A program made the position numbers and the translations under genes. A stretch of 64,000 nt of DNA from Beijerinckiaceae bacterium (GTDB lineage Bacteria; Pseudomonadota; Alphaproteobacteria; Rhizobiales; Beijerinckiaceae), in the NCBI GenBank assembly GCA_019745195.1, contig JAIETL010000002.1:122389-186388 (forward strand), read 5' to 3'. This document shows positions 30,634-38,351 of this stretch, one piece after another; position 1 is the first letter of the stretch, and each line of letters starts with the position of its first letter. The notes beneath the pieces were generated by a model. That model was given only the letters and a program-made list of their open reading frames with translations, was not told the DNA's origin and did not search any database.

Positions 30634-31569
30634 ATGACCCGTATCCTCACCATCGCCGCAGCCCAGATGGGGCCGATCCAGCGCGATGAGCCGCGCTCCT
30701 CGGCGGTTGCGCGGATGGTCGCGCTGATGCGGCAGGCGAAGGAGAACGGCTGCGATCTCGTCGTCTATCCCGAAGCGGCGCTGACCGCCTTCTTCCCGCA
30801 TTGGTGGATGGAGGACGAGGCCGAGATCGACGGGTATTTCGAGAGCGCGATGCCCTCCAACGAGACCGCCCCGCTGTTCGAGGAGGCAAGGCGGCTCGGC
30901 GTCGGTTTCCATCTCGGCTACTGCGAACTGGCGCAGGAGGATGGCCGCAAGCGCCGCTTCAACAGCGCGATCCTCGTCGACAAGGCGGGCGCGATCGTCG
31001 GAAAATATCGAAAAATCCATCTTCCCGGCCATCTTGAGCACCGGCCCGACGCTCCGTTCCAGAACCTCGAAAAGCGCTATTTCGAGACCGGAAATCTCGG
31101 CTGGCCGGTCTGGCGCGCCATGGGCGCCAATATCGGCATGATGATCTGCAACGACCGGCGCTGGCCCGAGAGCTACCGCTGCATGGGCCTGCAGGATGTC
31201 GAGCTGATCGTGCTCGGCTACAACACGCCCAAGCACAATCCGCCGGCGCCCGACCATGACCGGCTCGGCAATCTCCACAACCAGCTCGTGATGCAGGCCG
31301 GGGCCTACCAGAACGCGACCTGGGTCGTCGGCGTCGCCAAGGCGGGGCTGGAGGCCGGGATCGACCAGATCGGCGGCTCCTGCATCATCGCGCCGACGGG
31401 CGAGGTGGTGGCGCAGGCCGTGACCGAGGGCGACGAGCTGGTGGTGGCGCGCTGCGACATGGATCTGGGCAAAAGCTACAAGGCCTCGACCTTCAATTTC
31501 GCCAGGCACCGCGAGCCGCAGGCCTACGGGCTGATCGTCGAGCGCAAAGGCGCGGTGGGGCCGACATGA
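30634..31569 (+). CDS. N-carbamoyl-D-amino acid hydrolase (nitrilase superfamily)
   Basis: The 311-residue protein has the Glu-Lys-Cys triad at Glu47 ('VYPEAAL'), Lys127 ('KYRKIHLPGH') and Cys172 ('MMICNDRRWPES'), the same positions as in Agrobacterium D-carbamoylase. 'NDRRWPE' is specific to this branch. It hydrolyses N-carbamoyl-D-amino acids to the D-amino acid, CO2 and ammonia. Its neighbours are diaminopropionate lyase upstream and a cyclic-amidohydrolase-like enzyme downstream, interrupted by a VapBC block. Confidence 0.92.
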   Translation: MTRILTIAAAQMGPIQRDEPRSSAVARMVALMRQAKENGCDLVVYPEAALTAFFPHWWMEDEAEIDGYFESAMPSNETAPLFEEARRLGVGFHLGYCELAQEDGRKRRFNSAILVDKAGAIVGKYRKIHLPGHLEHRPDAPFQNLEKRYFETGNLGWPVWRAMGANIGMMICNDRRWPESYRCMGLQDVELIVLGYNTPKHNPPAPDHDRLGNLHNQLVMQAGAYQNATWVVGVAKAGLEAGIDQIGGSCIIAPTGEVVAQAVTEGDELVVARCDMDLGKSYKASTFNFARHREPQAYGLIVERKGAVGPT

Positions 31570-31605
31570 GGGCGGCGGGCTTGTGGGCTAGAGCGCGTAG
31601 GTGTA

Positions 31606-31626
31606 GTATATCCTACATGGATATAC
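31606..31626. promoter_or_regulatory. palindromic operator ahead of vapBC
   Basis: GTATATCC and GGATATAC are perfect 8-base arms around TACAT, 11 bases before the VapB start and immediately before its GGAGG ribosome site. AT-rich palindromes at this place are typical autoregulatory sites for VapBC complexes. Confidence 0.7.
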
Positions 31627-31636
31627 GGAGGTCGGG

Positions 31637-31888
31637 ATGCTGACGAAAACGAAAGTGACGACCAAGCTCTTCATGACCAACCGCAGCCAGGCCGTGCGTC
31701 TGCCGAAAGAACTCGCTTTCCCGCCGGAGGTGACCGAGGTCGACATCATCAAGCAGGGTCGTGGTGTGCTGATCGTGCCGAAGGGCAAAGGCTGGGATGA
31801 TTTTTTCGACAACGGCCCGTTCGCCAGCGAAGACTTCATGGTGACACGGGACCAGCCCTTAGCCGCTGAGGAGCGCGAAGAGTTCTGA
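31637..31888 (+). CDS. vapB: VapB-type antitoxin
   Basis: This is an 83-residue protein with an AbrB/SpoVT-like N-terminal fold, 'TKLFMTNRSQAVRLPKELAF' at about 9-28, the classic VapB opening. The acidic C-terminal tail would wrap the toxin. Its TGA overlaps the VapC ATG by one base. A ribosome site GGAGG lies right after the palindromic operator. Confidence 0.9.
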   Translation: MLTKTKVTTKLFMTNRSQAVRLPKELAFPPEVTEVDIIKQGRGVLIVPKGKGWDDFFDNGPFASEDFMVTRDQPLAAEEREEF

Positions 31889-32286
31889 TGCTGACCTATA
31901 TGCTCGACACGAATATCTGCATCTACCTGATCAAGGATAAGCTGCCCGCGCTGCGGCAGCATTTCAGAGATGTAGATGGTCGTGTCTGCATGTCCACAGT
32001 CACGCTTGGTGAGTTGAAGTACGGAGCCGAAAAGTCCGATCGCCGATCGCAGAATTTCGAAGCGCTGGAACGTTTTGCCGACAGGATGACCGTGCTGCCC
32101 TTTGATGCCCTAGCCGCCGCTCACTATGGCGAGTTGCGCGCGGTCTTGGCGCGCGCTGGCACGCCTTGCGGTCCGCTCGACACCCAGATCGGCGCTCACG
32201 CCCGCAGCCAAAGCCTGATCGTCGTCACCAACAATCGCCGCGAATTTGACCGCATGCCCGGCCTGCGCGTCGAGAACTGGGTTTGA
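31888..32286 (+). CDS. vapC: VapC toxin (PIN-domain ribonuclease)
   Basis: The 132-residue PIN domain has acidic residues in the usual positions: Asp7 in 'YMLDTNICIYL', Glu in 'VTLGELKYGAEK', Asp in 'CGPLDTQIGAHA', and the closing 'VTNNRREFDRM'. VapC toxins cut tRNA or rRNA when freed from VapB. The pair sits inside a catabolic gene string rather than at its end. Confidence 0.92.
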   Translation: MLTYMLDTNICIYLIKDKLPALRQHFRDVDGRVCMSTVTLGELKYGAEKSDRRSQNFEALERFADRMTVLPFDALAAAHYGELRAVLARAGTPCGPLDTQIGAHARSQSLIVVTNNRREFDRMPGLRVENWV

Positions 32287-32294
32287 GTTCGGCA

Positions 32295-32723
32295 ATGCCT
32301 TCAGTCGATCAGACAGTTTTGGTCATCGGCTCGCTAGTGGCCGACTATCTGTCGATAGGCCCGATCTCTGACGTTGATGGTTTTGGATACGGCTCCGTTG
32401 CGGTAGGTGGAGCTAGCGGATCATTCTCCGCCAAAATAAAATGTGAGACTTCACGCCACGACCTGGCTTCATTGAAGGATTGGATCAAGGCCCAGCACTC
32501 CAATCCAGCGCTGCAGCAGAATTGGGTCTCGATGGACGGCCAACTGCGGATCGGCTTCAGCGGAACCGTTCTTGGCGCGATTCGAGCAAGCGTGATTATC
32601 ACTCAGTTCGGCGAATGCGATCGCGTTTTGAGCTACGATCTCGTCTTGGATCAGAGCTATCTGCCGAAATTGATCATGCAATTGGCGACAATTCTAGCAA
32701 GCATGCCGGAGGCTCAGTCCTGA
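32295..32723 (+). CDS. hypothetical protein, possibly WapI-like immunity family
   Basis: I do not recognise this 142-residue protein with certainty. It is soluble, without a signal peptide. The pattern 'CETSRHDLASLKDWIKA', then 'LRIGFSGTVLGAIRASV', then 'LVLDQSYLPKLIMQLATIL' at the C terminus resembles small WapI-type immunity proteins that end in a DQSYL-like motif. Base composition is visibly richer in A+T than the flanking metabolic genes, a sign of transfer. It starts 8 bases after vapC and its TGA overlaps the next ATG (TGATG), so it could travel with the toxin-antitoxin module. A TTG at 32283 is an alternative start. Confidence 0.55.
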   Translation: MPSVDQTVLVIGSLVADYLSIGPISDVDGFGYGSVAVGGASGSFSAKIKCETSRHDLASLKDWIKAQHSNPALQQNWVSMDGQLRIGFSGTVLGAIRASVIITQFGECDRVLSYDLVLDQSYLPKLIMQLATILASMPEAQS

Positions 32724-33883
32724 TGACCCACGATCTCATCCTCAAGGGCGGCCGGGTCATCGACCCGTCGCAGAAGCATGACGGCGTGCTCGACGTCGCC
32801 TTCACCGACGGAAAAGTCTCCGGCTTCGGCAAGGACCTTAAGGGCGCGAAGGAAACCCGCGATGTCTCCGGTTACATCGTCACTCCGGGGCTGATCGACC
32901 TGCACACCCATGTCTATTGGGGCGGCACGTCTCTGGGCATCGACGCCGACGAATTCTGCCGGGCGTCCGGCGTCACCACCTCCGTCGACACGGGCTCCGC
33001 CGGGCCGGGCAACTGGCCGGGCTTCCGAAAGCACGTCATCGAGCGTTCGCAGGCGCGAATCCTGGCCTATCTCCATGTCTCGCATGCCGGCATCTACGGC
33101 TTCGACCACCGCGTCATGGTCGGCGAGAGCCGCGACATGGCGATGATGAACCCGATCGACTGCGCCGAGGTCGCCGACAAGAACCGCGACCTGATCGTCG
33201 GCATAAAAGTCCGCGTCGGGCTGCATGCCTCGGGCGACCAGGGCACCGCCCCGCTCAATGTCGCGCTGCAGGTCGCCAACGAGGTCGGCATGCCGCTGAT
33301 GTGCCATATCGACCATCCGCCGCCATCCTATGAGGAGGTGGTCAACATGCTGCGGCCGGGCGACGTGCTGACCCACGCCTTCCGCCCGTTTCCGAATGCG
33401 CCTGCGACCGCGCAGGGCACGGTCAAGCCCGAGGTGCTGGCCGCCCGCAAGCGCGGCGTCATCTTCGACATTGGCCACGGCAAGGGCTCGTTCTCGTTCA
33501 AGACGACGCGCGCCATGCTCGCCAACGGCTTCGAGCCCGACGTGATTTCGTCCGACGTCCACAAGCTCTGCATCGACGGCCCGGCCTATGACCAGGTCAC
33601 GACCATGTCGAAATTCCTGCTGATGGGCATGAGCCTGAACAACGTCATCGCCGCCTCGACCGTGAACGCCGCCATGGCGCTGAAGCGGCCGGAATACGGC
33701 TCGCTGCGGGTCGGCTCGCTCGGCGATGCGACGATCCTGACGGTGAAGGAAGGCAAGTTCGACTATGCCGACGTCACCGGCGAGCACATGACGGGGGACC
33801 GCAAGATCGTCTCCGAGGGCGTCGTGCTGAAGGGGGCGTGGTGGCACCCGAAGCGGACGAACAAGTTCAGGAAGGTGGCGTAG
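32723..33883 (+). CDS. amidohydrolase/deacetylase family metallohydrolase (dihydroorotase-like)
   Basis: This 386-residue TIM-barrel enzyme has metal ligands His61/His63 in 'DLHTHVYWGG', a likely carboxylated Lys162 in 'GIKVRVGL', and His195/His198 in 'CHIDHPP'. The N-terminal 'ILKGGRVIDPSQ' and C-terminal 'GSLGDATIL' are the small beta-domain ends. Family members include D-aminoacylases, isoaspartyl dipeptidases and hydantoinase-like enzymes. Lying near a D-carbamoylase, a ring-opening or N-deacylating role on D-amino-acid derivatives is an inference. Confidence 0.88.
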   Translation: MTHDLILKGGRVIDPSQKHDGVLDVAFTDGKVSGFGKDLKGAKETRDVSGYIVTPGLIDLHTHVYWGGTSLGIDADEFCRASGVTTSVDTGSAGPGNWPGFRKHVIERSQARILAYLHVSHAGIYGFDHRVMVGESRDMAMMNPIDCAEVADKNRDLIVGIKVRVGLHASGDQGTAPLNVALQVANEVGMPLMCHIDHPPPSYEEVVNMLRPGDVLTHAFRPFPNAPATAQGTVKPEVLAARKRGVIFDIGHGKGSFSFKTTRAMLANGFEPDVISSDVHKLCIDGPAYDQVTTMSKFLLMGMSLNNVIAASTVNAAMALKRPEYGSLRVGSLGDATILTVKEGKFDYADVTGEHMTGDRKIVSEGVVLKGAWWHPKRTNKFRKVA

Positions 33884-33893
33884 AGCGCACTCT

Positions 33894-34046
33894 TCCTTCT
33901 CCCCTCGGGGGAGAAGGTGGCGGCGCGCAGCGCTGACGGATGAGGGCCGCGCCGAGGCGCGGTCTTCACCTCAATCACGCTCACCCGGTCTTCCCTCATC
34001 CGACCCTGCTTCGCAGGGCCACCTTCTCCCCCGAGGGGAGAAGGAA
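33894..34046. repeat. intergenic palindrome family D, copy 1
   Basis: This 153-base inverted repeat is bounded by hairpins TCCTTCTCCCCTCGGGGG and CCCCCGAGGGGAGAAGGA, with inner parts GGATGAGGG/CCCTCATCC. It separates the amidohydrolase and RidA genes. A related copy lies at 35645-35788. Confidence 0.85.
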
Positions 34047-34086
34047 GCGCCGCAACCGTCCCGCAATCTGAAAAGGAACCCCACCC

Positions 34087-34545
34087 ATGTCCGCCGAAGC
34101 CAAACTCGCCGAACTCGGCCTCACGCTGCCCTCCGTCGTTCCGCCCATGGCGAACTATGTCCGCTTCAAGCGCGCCGGCGACCTGATCTTCCTGTCGGGG
34201 CAGGGCCCGCGCAATCCCGACGGCTCGATCCCCAACGGCAAGGTCGGCAAGGAATTCACGGTCGAGCAGGGCTATGAATTCGCGAGGAACACGGGCCTCG
34301 GCCTGCTCGCCGCGATGAAGGAGGCTGCCGGCTCGCTCGACAGGATCGAAGTGATCAAGCTGCTCGGCATGGTCAACGGCGTGCCGGAATTCGGCGACCA
34401 GCCCAGGGTGATCAACGGCTGCTCGGACTTGTTCGTCGCGGTGCTCGGCGAGAACGGCCGCCATGCGCGCTCGGCCGTCGGCATGGGCTCGCTGCCGGGC
34501 AACATGCCCGTCGAGATCGAGGTGATCGTCAGGGTGCTGCCGTGA
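34087..34545 (+). CDS. RidA family enamine/imine deaminase
   Basis: The 152-residue protein belongs to the longer RidA-like subgroup: 'YVRFKRAGDLIFLSGQGPRN' near 22-41 and 'HARSAVGMGSLPGNMPVEIE' near 130-149, where the Arg is the residue that binds the imine carboxylate in RidA. RidA hydrolyses 2-aminoacrylate and similar enamines/imines released by PLP dehydratases. Its stop overlaps by four bases the start of exactly such an enzyme. Confidence 0.9.
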   Translation: MSAEAKLAELGLTLPSVVPPMANYVRFKRAGDLIFLSGQGPRNPDGSIPNGKVGKEFTVEQGYEFARNTGLGLLAAMKEAAGSLDRIEVIKLLGMVNGVPEFGDQPRVINGCSDLFVAVLGENGRHARSAVGMGSLPGNMPVEIEVIVRVLP

Positions 34546-35633
34546 GCGCGCTGCAGCACTCACACCTGAAAGACGAGATCGCGCGGGTCTTCGGCACGCC
34601 CGCCGTCGTCATCGATCTCGACATCGTCGAGGCCAACATCGCCCGCCTGCAGGCGGCCTGCGACTCCAAGGGCGTCGCCAACCGGCCGCATATCAAGACG
34701 CACAAGTCGCCGGAACTGGCCCGGCTCCAGATCGAGGCCGGCGCGCGCGGCATCACCTGCCAGAAGCTCGGCGAGGCCGAGGTAATGGCCGATGGCGGCA
34801 TCGACGACATCCTGATCAGCTATAACATTCTGGGCGAGCAGAAGCTTGGGCGGCTCGGGGCCTTGCAGCGGCGCGTCCGCATGATCGTGGCGGCCGACAA
34901 TCCCGTCACGATCTCGGGGCTGCCGCAGGCGGCCGCCATCGCGGGGCGTGATCTGGAAGTCGTGATCGAATGTGACACGGGCCGCAAGCGCGCCGGTGTC
35001 GAGACGCCGGGCGAGGCGGTCGAACTGGCAAAGCTGATCGCGGCCTCGCCTGGCCTCACCTTCGCGGGCTTCCTGATGTATCCGCCCGAGGATGGCTGGG
35101 AGCGCACGCAGGTGTTTCTCGACACCGCCAATGCGGGCTTGCGCGACGCCGGGCTTGAGGCCGGCATGGTCTCGACCGGCGGTTCGCCCAACATCCCCAA
35201 CATCGGCAAGCTGAAGGGGGCGACCGAGCACCGCGCCGGCACCTCGATCTTCAACGACCGGATGCAGATGGCTGCAGGGGTCGCCACGCTCGATGATTGC
35301 GCACTGACGGTCTATGCGACCGTGGTGAGCCGGGCCGGTCCCGAACGCGGCATCCTCGATTCAGGCTCCAAGACCCTGACAAGCGACACCGGCGGTCTCG
35401 ACGGCCATGGCCTGATCCTCGAATATCCGGCGGCGAGGATCGCCAAATTCGCCGAGGAGCACGGGTTGATCGACCTGGCGGCCAGCAACGAGCGGCCGGG
35501 CGTCGGCGAGGTGGTGCGCGTGGTGCCGAACCATGTCTGCGTGGTGGTCAACATGGTCGACCGGCTGGTGATGGTGCGCGGCGACAGGCTGGTCGGAGAG
35601 CTGCCGGTGGCGGCGCGGGGAAAGCTGGGGTGA
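34542..35633 (+). CDS. D-serine dehydratase/D-threonine aldolase family PLP enzyme
   Basis: This 363-residue fold-type III protein has the PLP lysine Lys52 in 'RPHIKTHKSPE', then 'GITCQKLGEAEVM' and 'STGGSPNIPNIG'. The C-terminal metal site reads 'PNHVCVVVN' with His331 and Cys333. A His-x-Cys zinc site marks D-serine or D-threo-3-hydroxyaspartate dehydratases, whereas D-threonine aldolases have His-x-Asp, so a dehydratase role is favoured. The coupling with RidA supports this, since dehydration releases an enamine. The precise substrate is not shown. Confidence 0.88.
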   Translation: MSALQHSHLKDEIARVFGTPAVVIDLDIVEANIARLQAACDSKGVANRPHIKTHKSPELARLQIEAGARGITCQKLGEAEVMADGGIDDILISYNILGEQKLGRLGALQRRVRMIVAADNPVTISGLPQAAAIAGRDLEVVIECDTGRKRAGVETPGEAVELAKLIAASPGLTFAGFLMYPPEDGWERTQVFLDTANAGLRDAGLEAGMVSTGGSPNIPNIGKLKGATEHRAGTSIFNDRMQMAAGVATLDDCALTVYATVVSRAGPERGILDSGSKTLTSDTGGLDGHGLILEYPAARIAKFAEEHGLIDLAASNERPGVGEVVRVVPNHVCVVVNMVDRLVMVRGDRLVGELPVAARGKLG

Positions 35634-35644
35634 GCGCCGACCTG

Positions 35645-35788
35645 CCCCCTCTCCCCTTGCGGGAGAGGGTTGGGGTGAGGGGTCGGGCTGGGCTATCCAG
35701 TTGATATGACAAAGAATGCGTTTCCGGATAGGACGGCGCGACCCCTCATCCGGCGCTTCGCGCCACCTTCTCCCGCAAGGGGAGAAGG
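35645..35788. repeat. intergenic palindrome family D-like, copy 2
   Basis: A 144-base inverted repeat starts CCCCTCTCCCCTTGCGGGAG and ends CTTCTCCCGCAAGGGGAGAAG. 'GGGTCG' and 'CGACCCCTCATCCGGC' lie inside, and the end is close to copy 1. It fills the whole gap between two convergent genes, so it may end both transcripts. Confidence 0.75.
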
Positions 35789-35789
35789 A

Positions 35790-36518
35790 TCACCCTTCCG
35801 GATGCCGCGCATTCCACGCCGCTGCATATTCCGCGCAGAGCCTGTCCAGTTCCGCCCGGTCCGTGACGCCAGCCGGCCGTGCCCGCGAGGGCGAGGCCAT
35901 CTGGAACGGCACGTAGCGCTGATGCGCGACGCGCCAGATGCGGCGCAGTTCGGCGAGCGGGTCGGCATGGTCGTCGACGCGGATATCGAAGCTCGGCGCG
36001 GGGTCGCCGTTCCAGATCCGGATGGCGCAGGATTGCCGGCCGCGCTTGTCGCCGCCGGCCTTCTCGCCGGCCTCCAGCGCGACCAGCAGCCGCTCGTCGA
36101 AATCCAGTGCCGAGCCCGCGACATAGGCTTTGAGCGTCTGCTCGATCACCTCGGGCCCGGCCAGCATGTTGCCGGCGACCGAAACCTGCGGCCCGTCGAC
36201 CGCGCCGCACCAGTCGATGCAGGCCGCCCCGGTATGCGAGGCGGTCTTGCCCTCGCGATCGATCAGATGAAGCTGGCGGTGCGCCCGGCCCTCGTCGGCC
36301 GCCGTCAGCGCAGCCACGATCTCGACCGCCGCGCGGCCCTCCTGGAGCAGCCGCAGGCCGTCTATGCCGTAGAGCGGATTGACGAAGGCCTGGCTCGCGA
36401 TCGCGCCGACGCGGCCGCAGCCCGAGGGCACGCGCGCGCCGACGGCAAAGGCGCAGGTCGAGACCGCGACGCCATAGGCGCCGGTGGCGGCGTCGCGGGC
36501 GACGATGGACCATGTCAT
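35790..36518 (-). CDS. DUF1028 family protein (Ntn-hydrolase-like)
   Basis: This is a 242-residue protein with the DUF1028 opening 'TWSIVARDAATGAYGVAVST' and the later 'VSVAGNMLAG' block. DUF1028 proteins share the Ntn-hydrolase fold of proteasome-like and glutamine amidotransferase enzymes and often sit beside peptidases, gamma-glutamyltransferases and RidA genes. No function is proven. It is 13 bases downstream of a gamma-glutamyltransferase-like gene, so both are in one operon with the second Dpp-type importer. Confidence 0.88.
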   Translation of the reverse strand: MTWSIVARDAATGAYGVAVSTCAFAVGARVPSGCGRVGAIASQAFVNPLYGIDGLRLLQEGRAAVEIVAALTAADEGRAHRQLHLIDREGKTASHTGAACIDWCGAVDGPQVSVAGNMLAGPEVIEQTLKAYVAGSALDFDERLLVALEAGEKAGGDKRGRQSCAIRIWNGDPAPSFDIRVDDHADPLAELRRIWRVAHQRYVPFQMASPSRARPAGVTDRAELDRLCAEYAAAWNARHPEG

Positions 36519-36531
36519 GGGCGCAGTGCTC

Positions 36532-38331
36532 CTAGCGGCCGATGGCGTAGGCCTGCATCAGACGCGGGGTCGCCGCGGCACGCAAGAGGCCGTCGCGGCT
36601 CTTTTCGGCGGCGGTGAGGCGGCCAATCGTCCATTCCGGCGCGACCTCCAGCGCGTGCCCTCGCGCTTTCAGATCGGCGAGCGCATGCGCTCCCAAGCTC
36701 TCCTCGACGGCGAGATGGCCGGGTTTTGCCTCGCGCGGATAGAAGGAGAGCGGGAAATGCTGCGTGTGGAACAGCGGCAGGTCGATCGCCTCCTGCAGGT
36801 TCAGCCCATGATGCACGCGGCGCAGGAACAGCCCCATCTGCCATTGCTCCTGCTGGTCGCCGCCTGGCGTGCCGAAGGCCAGCCGCGGCTCGCCGTTCTC
36901 GAAGGCGAGCGTCGGCGAGAGCGTCGTGCGCGGGCGTTTTCCAGGCGCCAGCGAGGAGGGCAGGCCCTCCTCCAGCCAGAACATCTGCGCGCGCGAATTC
37001 AGCGGGAAGCCGAGTTCGGGGATCACCGGCGAGGATTGCAGCCAGCCGCCCGACGGCGTGGCGGCGATCATGTTGCCCCATTTGTCGATGACGTCGATAT
37101 GGACGGTGTCTCCGCGCCGGCCGGCCGCGACCATCGAGGCGATGGTCGGCTCGCCCACGGTCGCGCCGCCGCTGGTCGTCGAGCCGACGATGCGCACGCC
37201 CGCCAGCGTGCGCCTGACCTGCTCCTCATGGCCCGCGATCATGCCGGGCCGCAAGTCATGCGAGGCCCTGTCGGTGATCAGGTTGCGCCGCCCGCGTGCG
37301 TAATCCTCTGAGATCAGCGTGGCATAGGGCACGCTCACGAAGTCAGGGTCGCCGTAATAGGCCTCGCGGTCGGCGAAGGCGAGCTTGAGCGCCTCGGCGA
37401 CGTGATGCACGAATTCCGGGCTCGCCGGACCCATGCCGGCGATATCGATGCCTTCGAGAATTTTCAGCGTCTGCAGGAAGACCGGGCCCTGGCTCCAGAT
37501 GCCGGCCTTGAACACCTCCCAGCCGTGATAGCTCACGCTGGCGGGCGTCTCGTAGCTCGGCGTCCAGCGCGCCATGTCGTCGGCTGTCAGCAGACCGCCA
37601 TGGCGACGACCGGATGAATCCATCGCCTCGGTGGTGCGACAGAAGCGGTCCATCGCCTCGGCGACGAAGCCCTTGTACCAGGCGTCATAGGCCGCCTGGA
37701 TCTGCCCCTGCCGGTCGGAGCCGGCGGCTTCCGCCTCGGACAGGATGCGCTTGTAGGTCTCGGCTGCGGCCCTGTTGCGGAAGAGCTCGCGGCCTTTGGG
37801 CACGTTGCCGCCCGGCAGATAGACGTCGCCCGACGTCGTCCATTCGTTGGTGAAGAGGTCCGTCAGTCCCGCGATCGTATCCGAGACGCGCGGCAGCATC
37901 GGATGGCCGTTCTCGAAATAGTGGATGGCCGGCTCCAGCACCTCGCGCAGTTTCAGCCGTCCATGATCGCGCAGCAGCGTCATCCAGCCGCCGAACGCGC
38001 CGGGCACGACGGTTGCCAGCAAACCCGACCCCGGCACCATGTCGAGACCGAGCGCCTTGAACGCATCGATCGTGGCGGCCATCGGAGCAGGGCCCTGTCC
38101 GCAGAGCACCTCGACCTTTTCCGTCTTGGCCGAATAGAACACGGCCGGCATGTCGCCGGCCGGGCCGACGAGATGCGGCTCGACCACCTGCAGCACGAAG
38201 GCGGCCGCCGCGCAGGCGTCGAAGGCGTTGCCGCCCTTCTCCAGCATCGCCATGCCCGACGCCGAGGCCAGCCAATGCGTCGAGGTGACGACACCGAAGG
38301 TGCCGAGGATTTCGGGGCGGGTGGTGAACAT
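36532..38331 (-). CDS. gamma-glutamyltransferase family protein, probably cytoplasmic
   Basis: The 599-residue Ntn hydrolase has 'GGNAFDACAAAAFVLQVVEP' near 33-52 and the autocleavage region 'RRGDTVHIDVIDKWGN', where the presumed nucleophile is Thr about 409. It lacks a signal peptide: the N terminus 'MFTTRPEILGTFGVV' starts straight into the fold. The ATG at 38331 has AAGGA ahead of it. Classical GGT is periplasmic, so this one more likely cleaves imported gamma-glutamyl or related amide compounds in the cytoplasm. The importer genes lie just upstream. Confidence 0.9.
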   Translation of the reverse strand: MFTTRPEILGTFGVVTSTHWLASASGMAMLEKGGNAFDACAAAAFVLQVVEPHLVGPAGDMPAVFYSAKTEKVEVLCGQGPAPMAATIDAFKALGLDMVPGSGLLATVVPGAFGGWMTLLRDHGRLKLREVLEPAIHYFENGHPMLPRVSDTIAGLTDLFTNEWTTSGDVYLPGGNVPKGRELFRNRAAAETYKRILSEAEAAGSDRQGQIQAAYDAWYKGFVAEAMDRFCRTTEAMDSSGRRHGGLLTADDMARWTPSYETPASVSYHGWEVFKAGIWSQGPVFLQTLKILEGIDIAGMGPASPEFVHHVAEALKLAFADREAYYGDPDFVSVPYATLISEDYARGRRNLITDRASHDLRPGMIAGHEEQVRRTLAGVRIVGSTTSGGATVGEPTIASMVAAGRRGDTVHIDVIDKWGNMIAATPSGGWLQSSPVIPELGFPLNSRAQMFWLEEGLPSSLAPGKRPRTTLSPTLAFENGEPRLAFGTPGGDQQEQWQMGLFLRRVHHGLNLQEAIDLPLFHTQHFPLSFYPREAKPGHLAVEESLGAHALADLKARGHALEVAPEWTIGRLTAAEKSRDGLLRAAATPRLMQAYAIGR

Positions 38332-38351
38332 GAGGCGTATCCTTGGAACTC

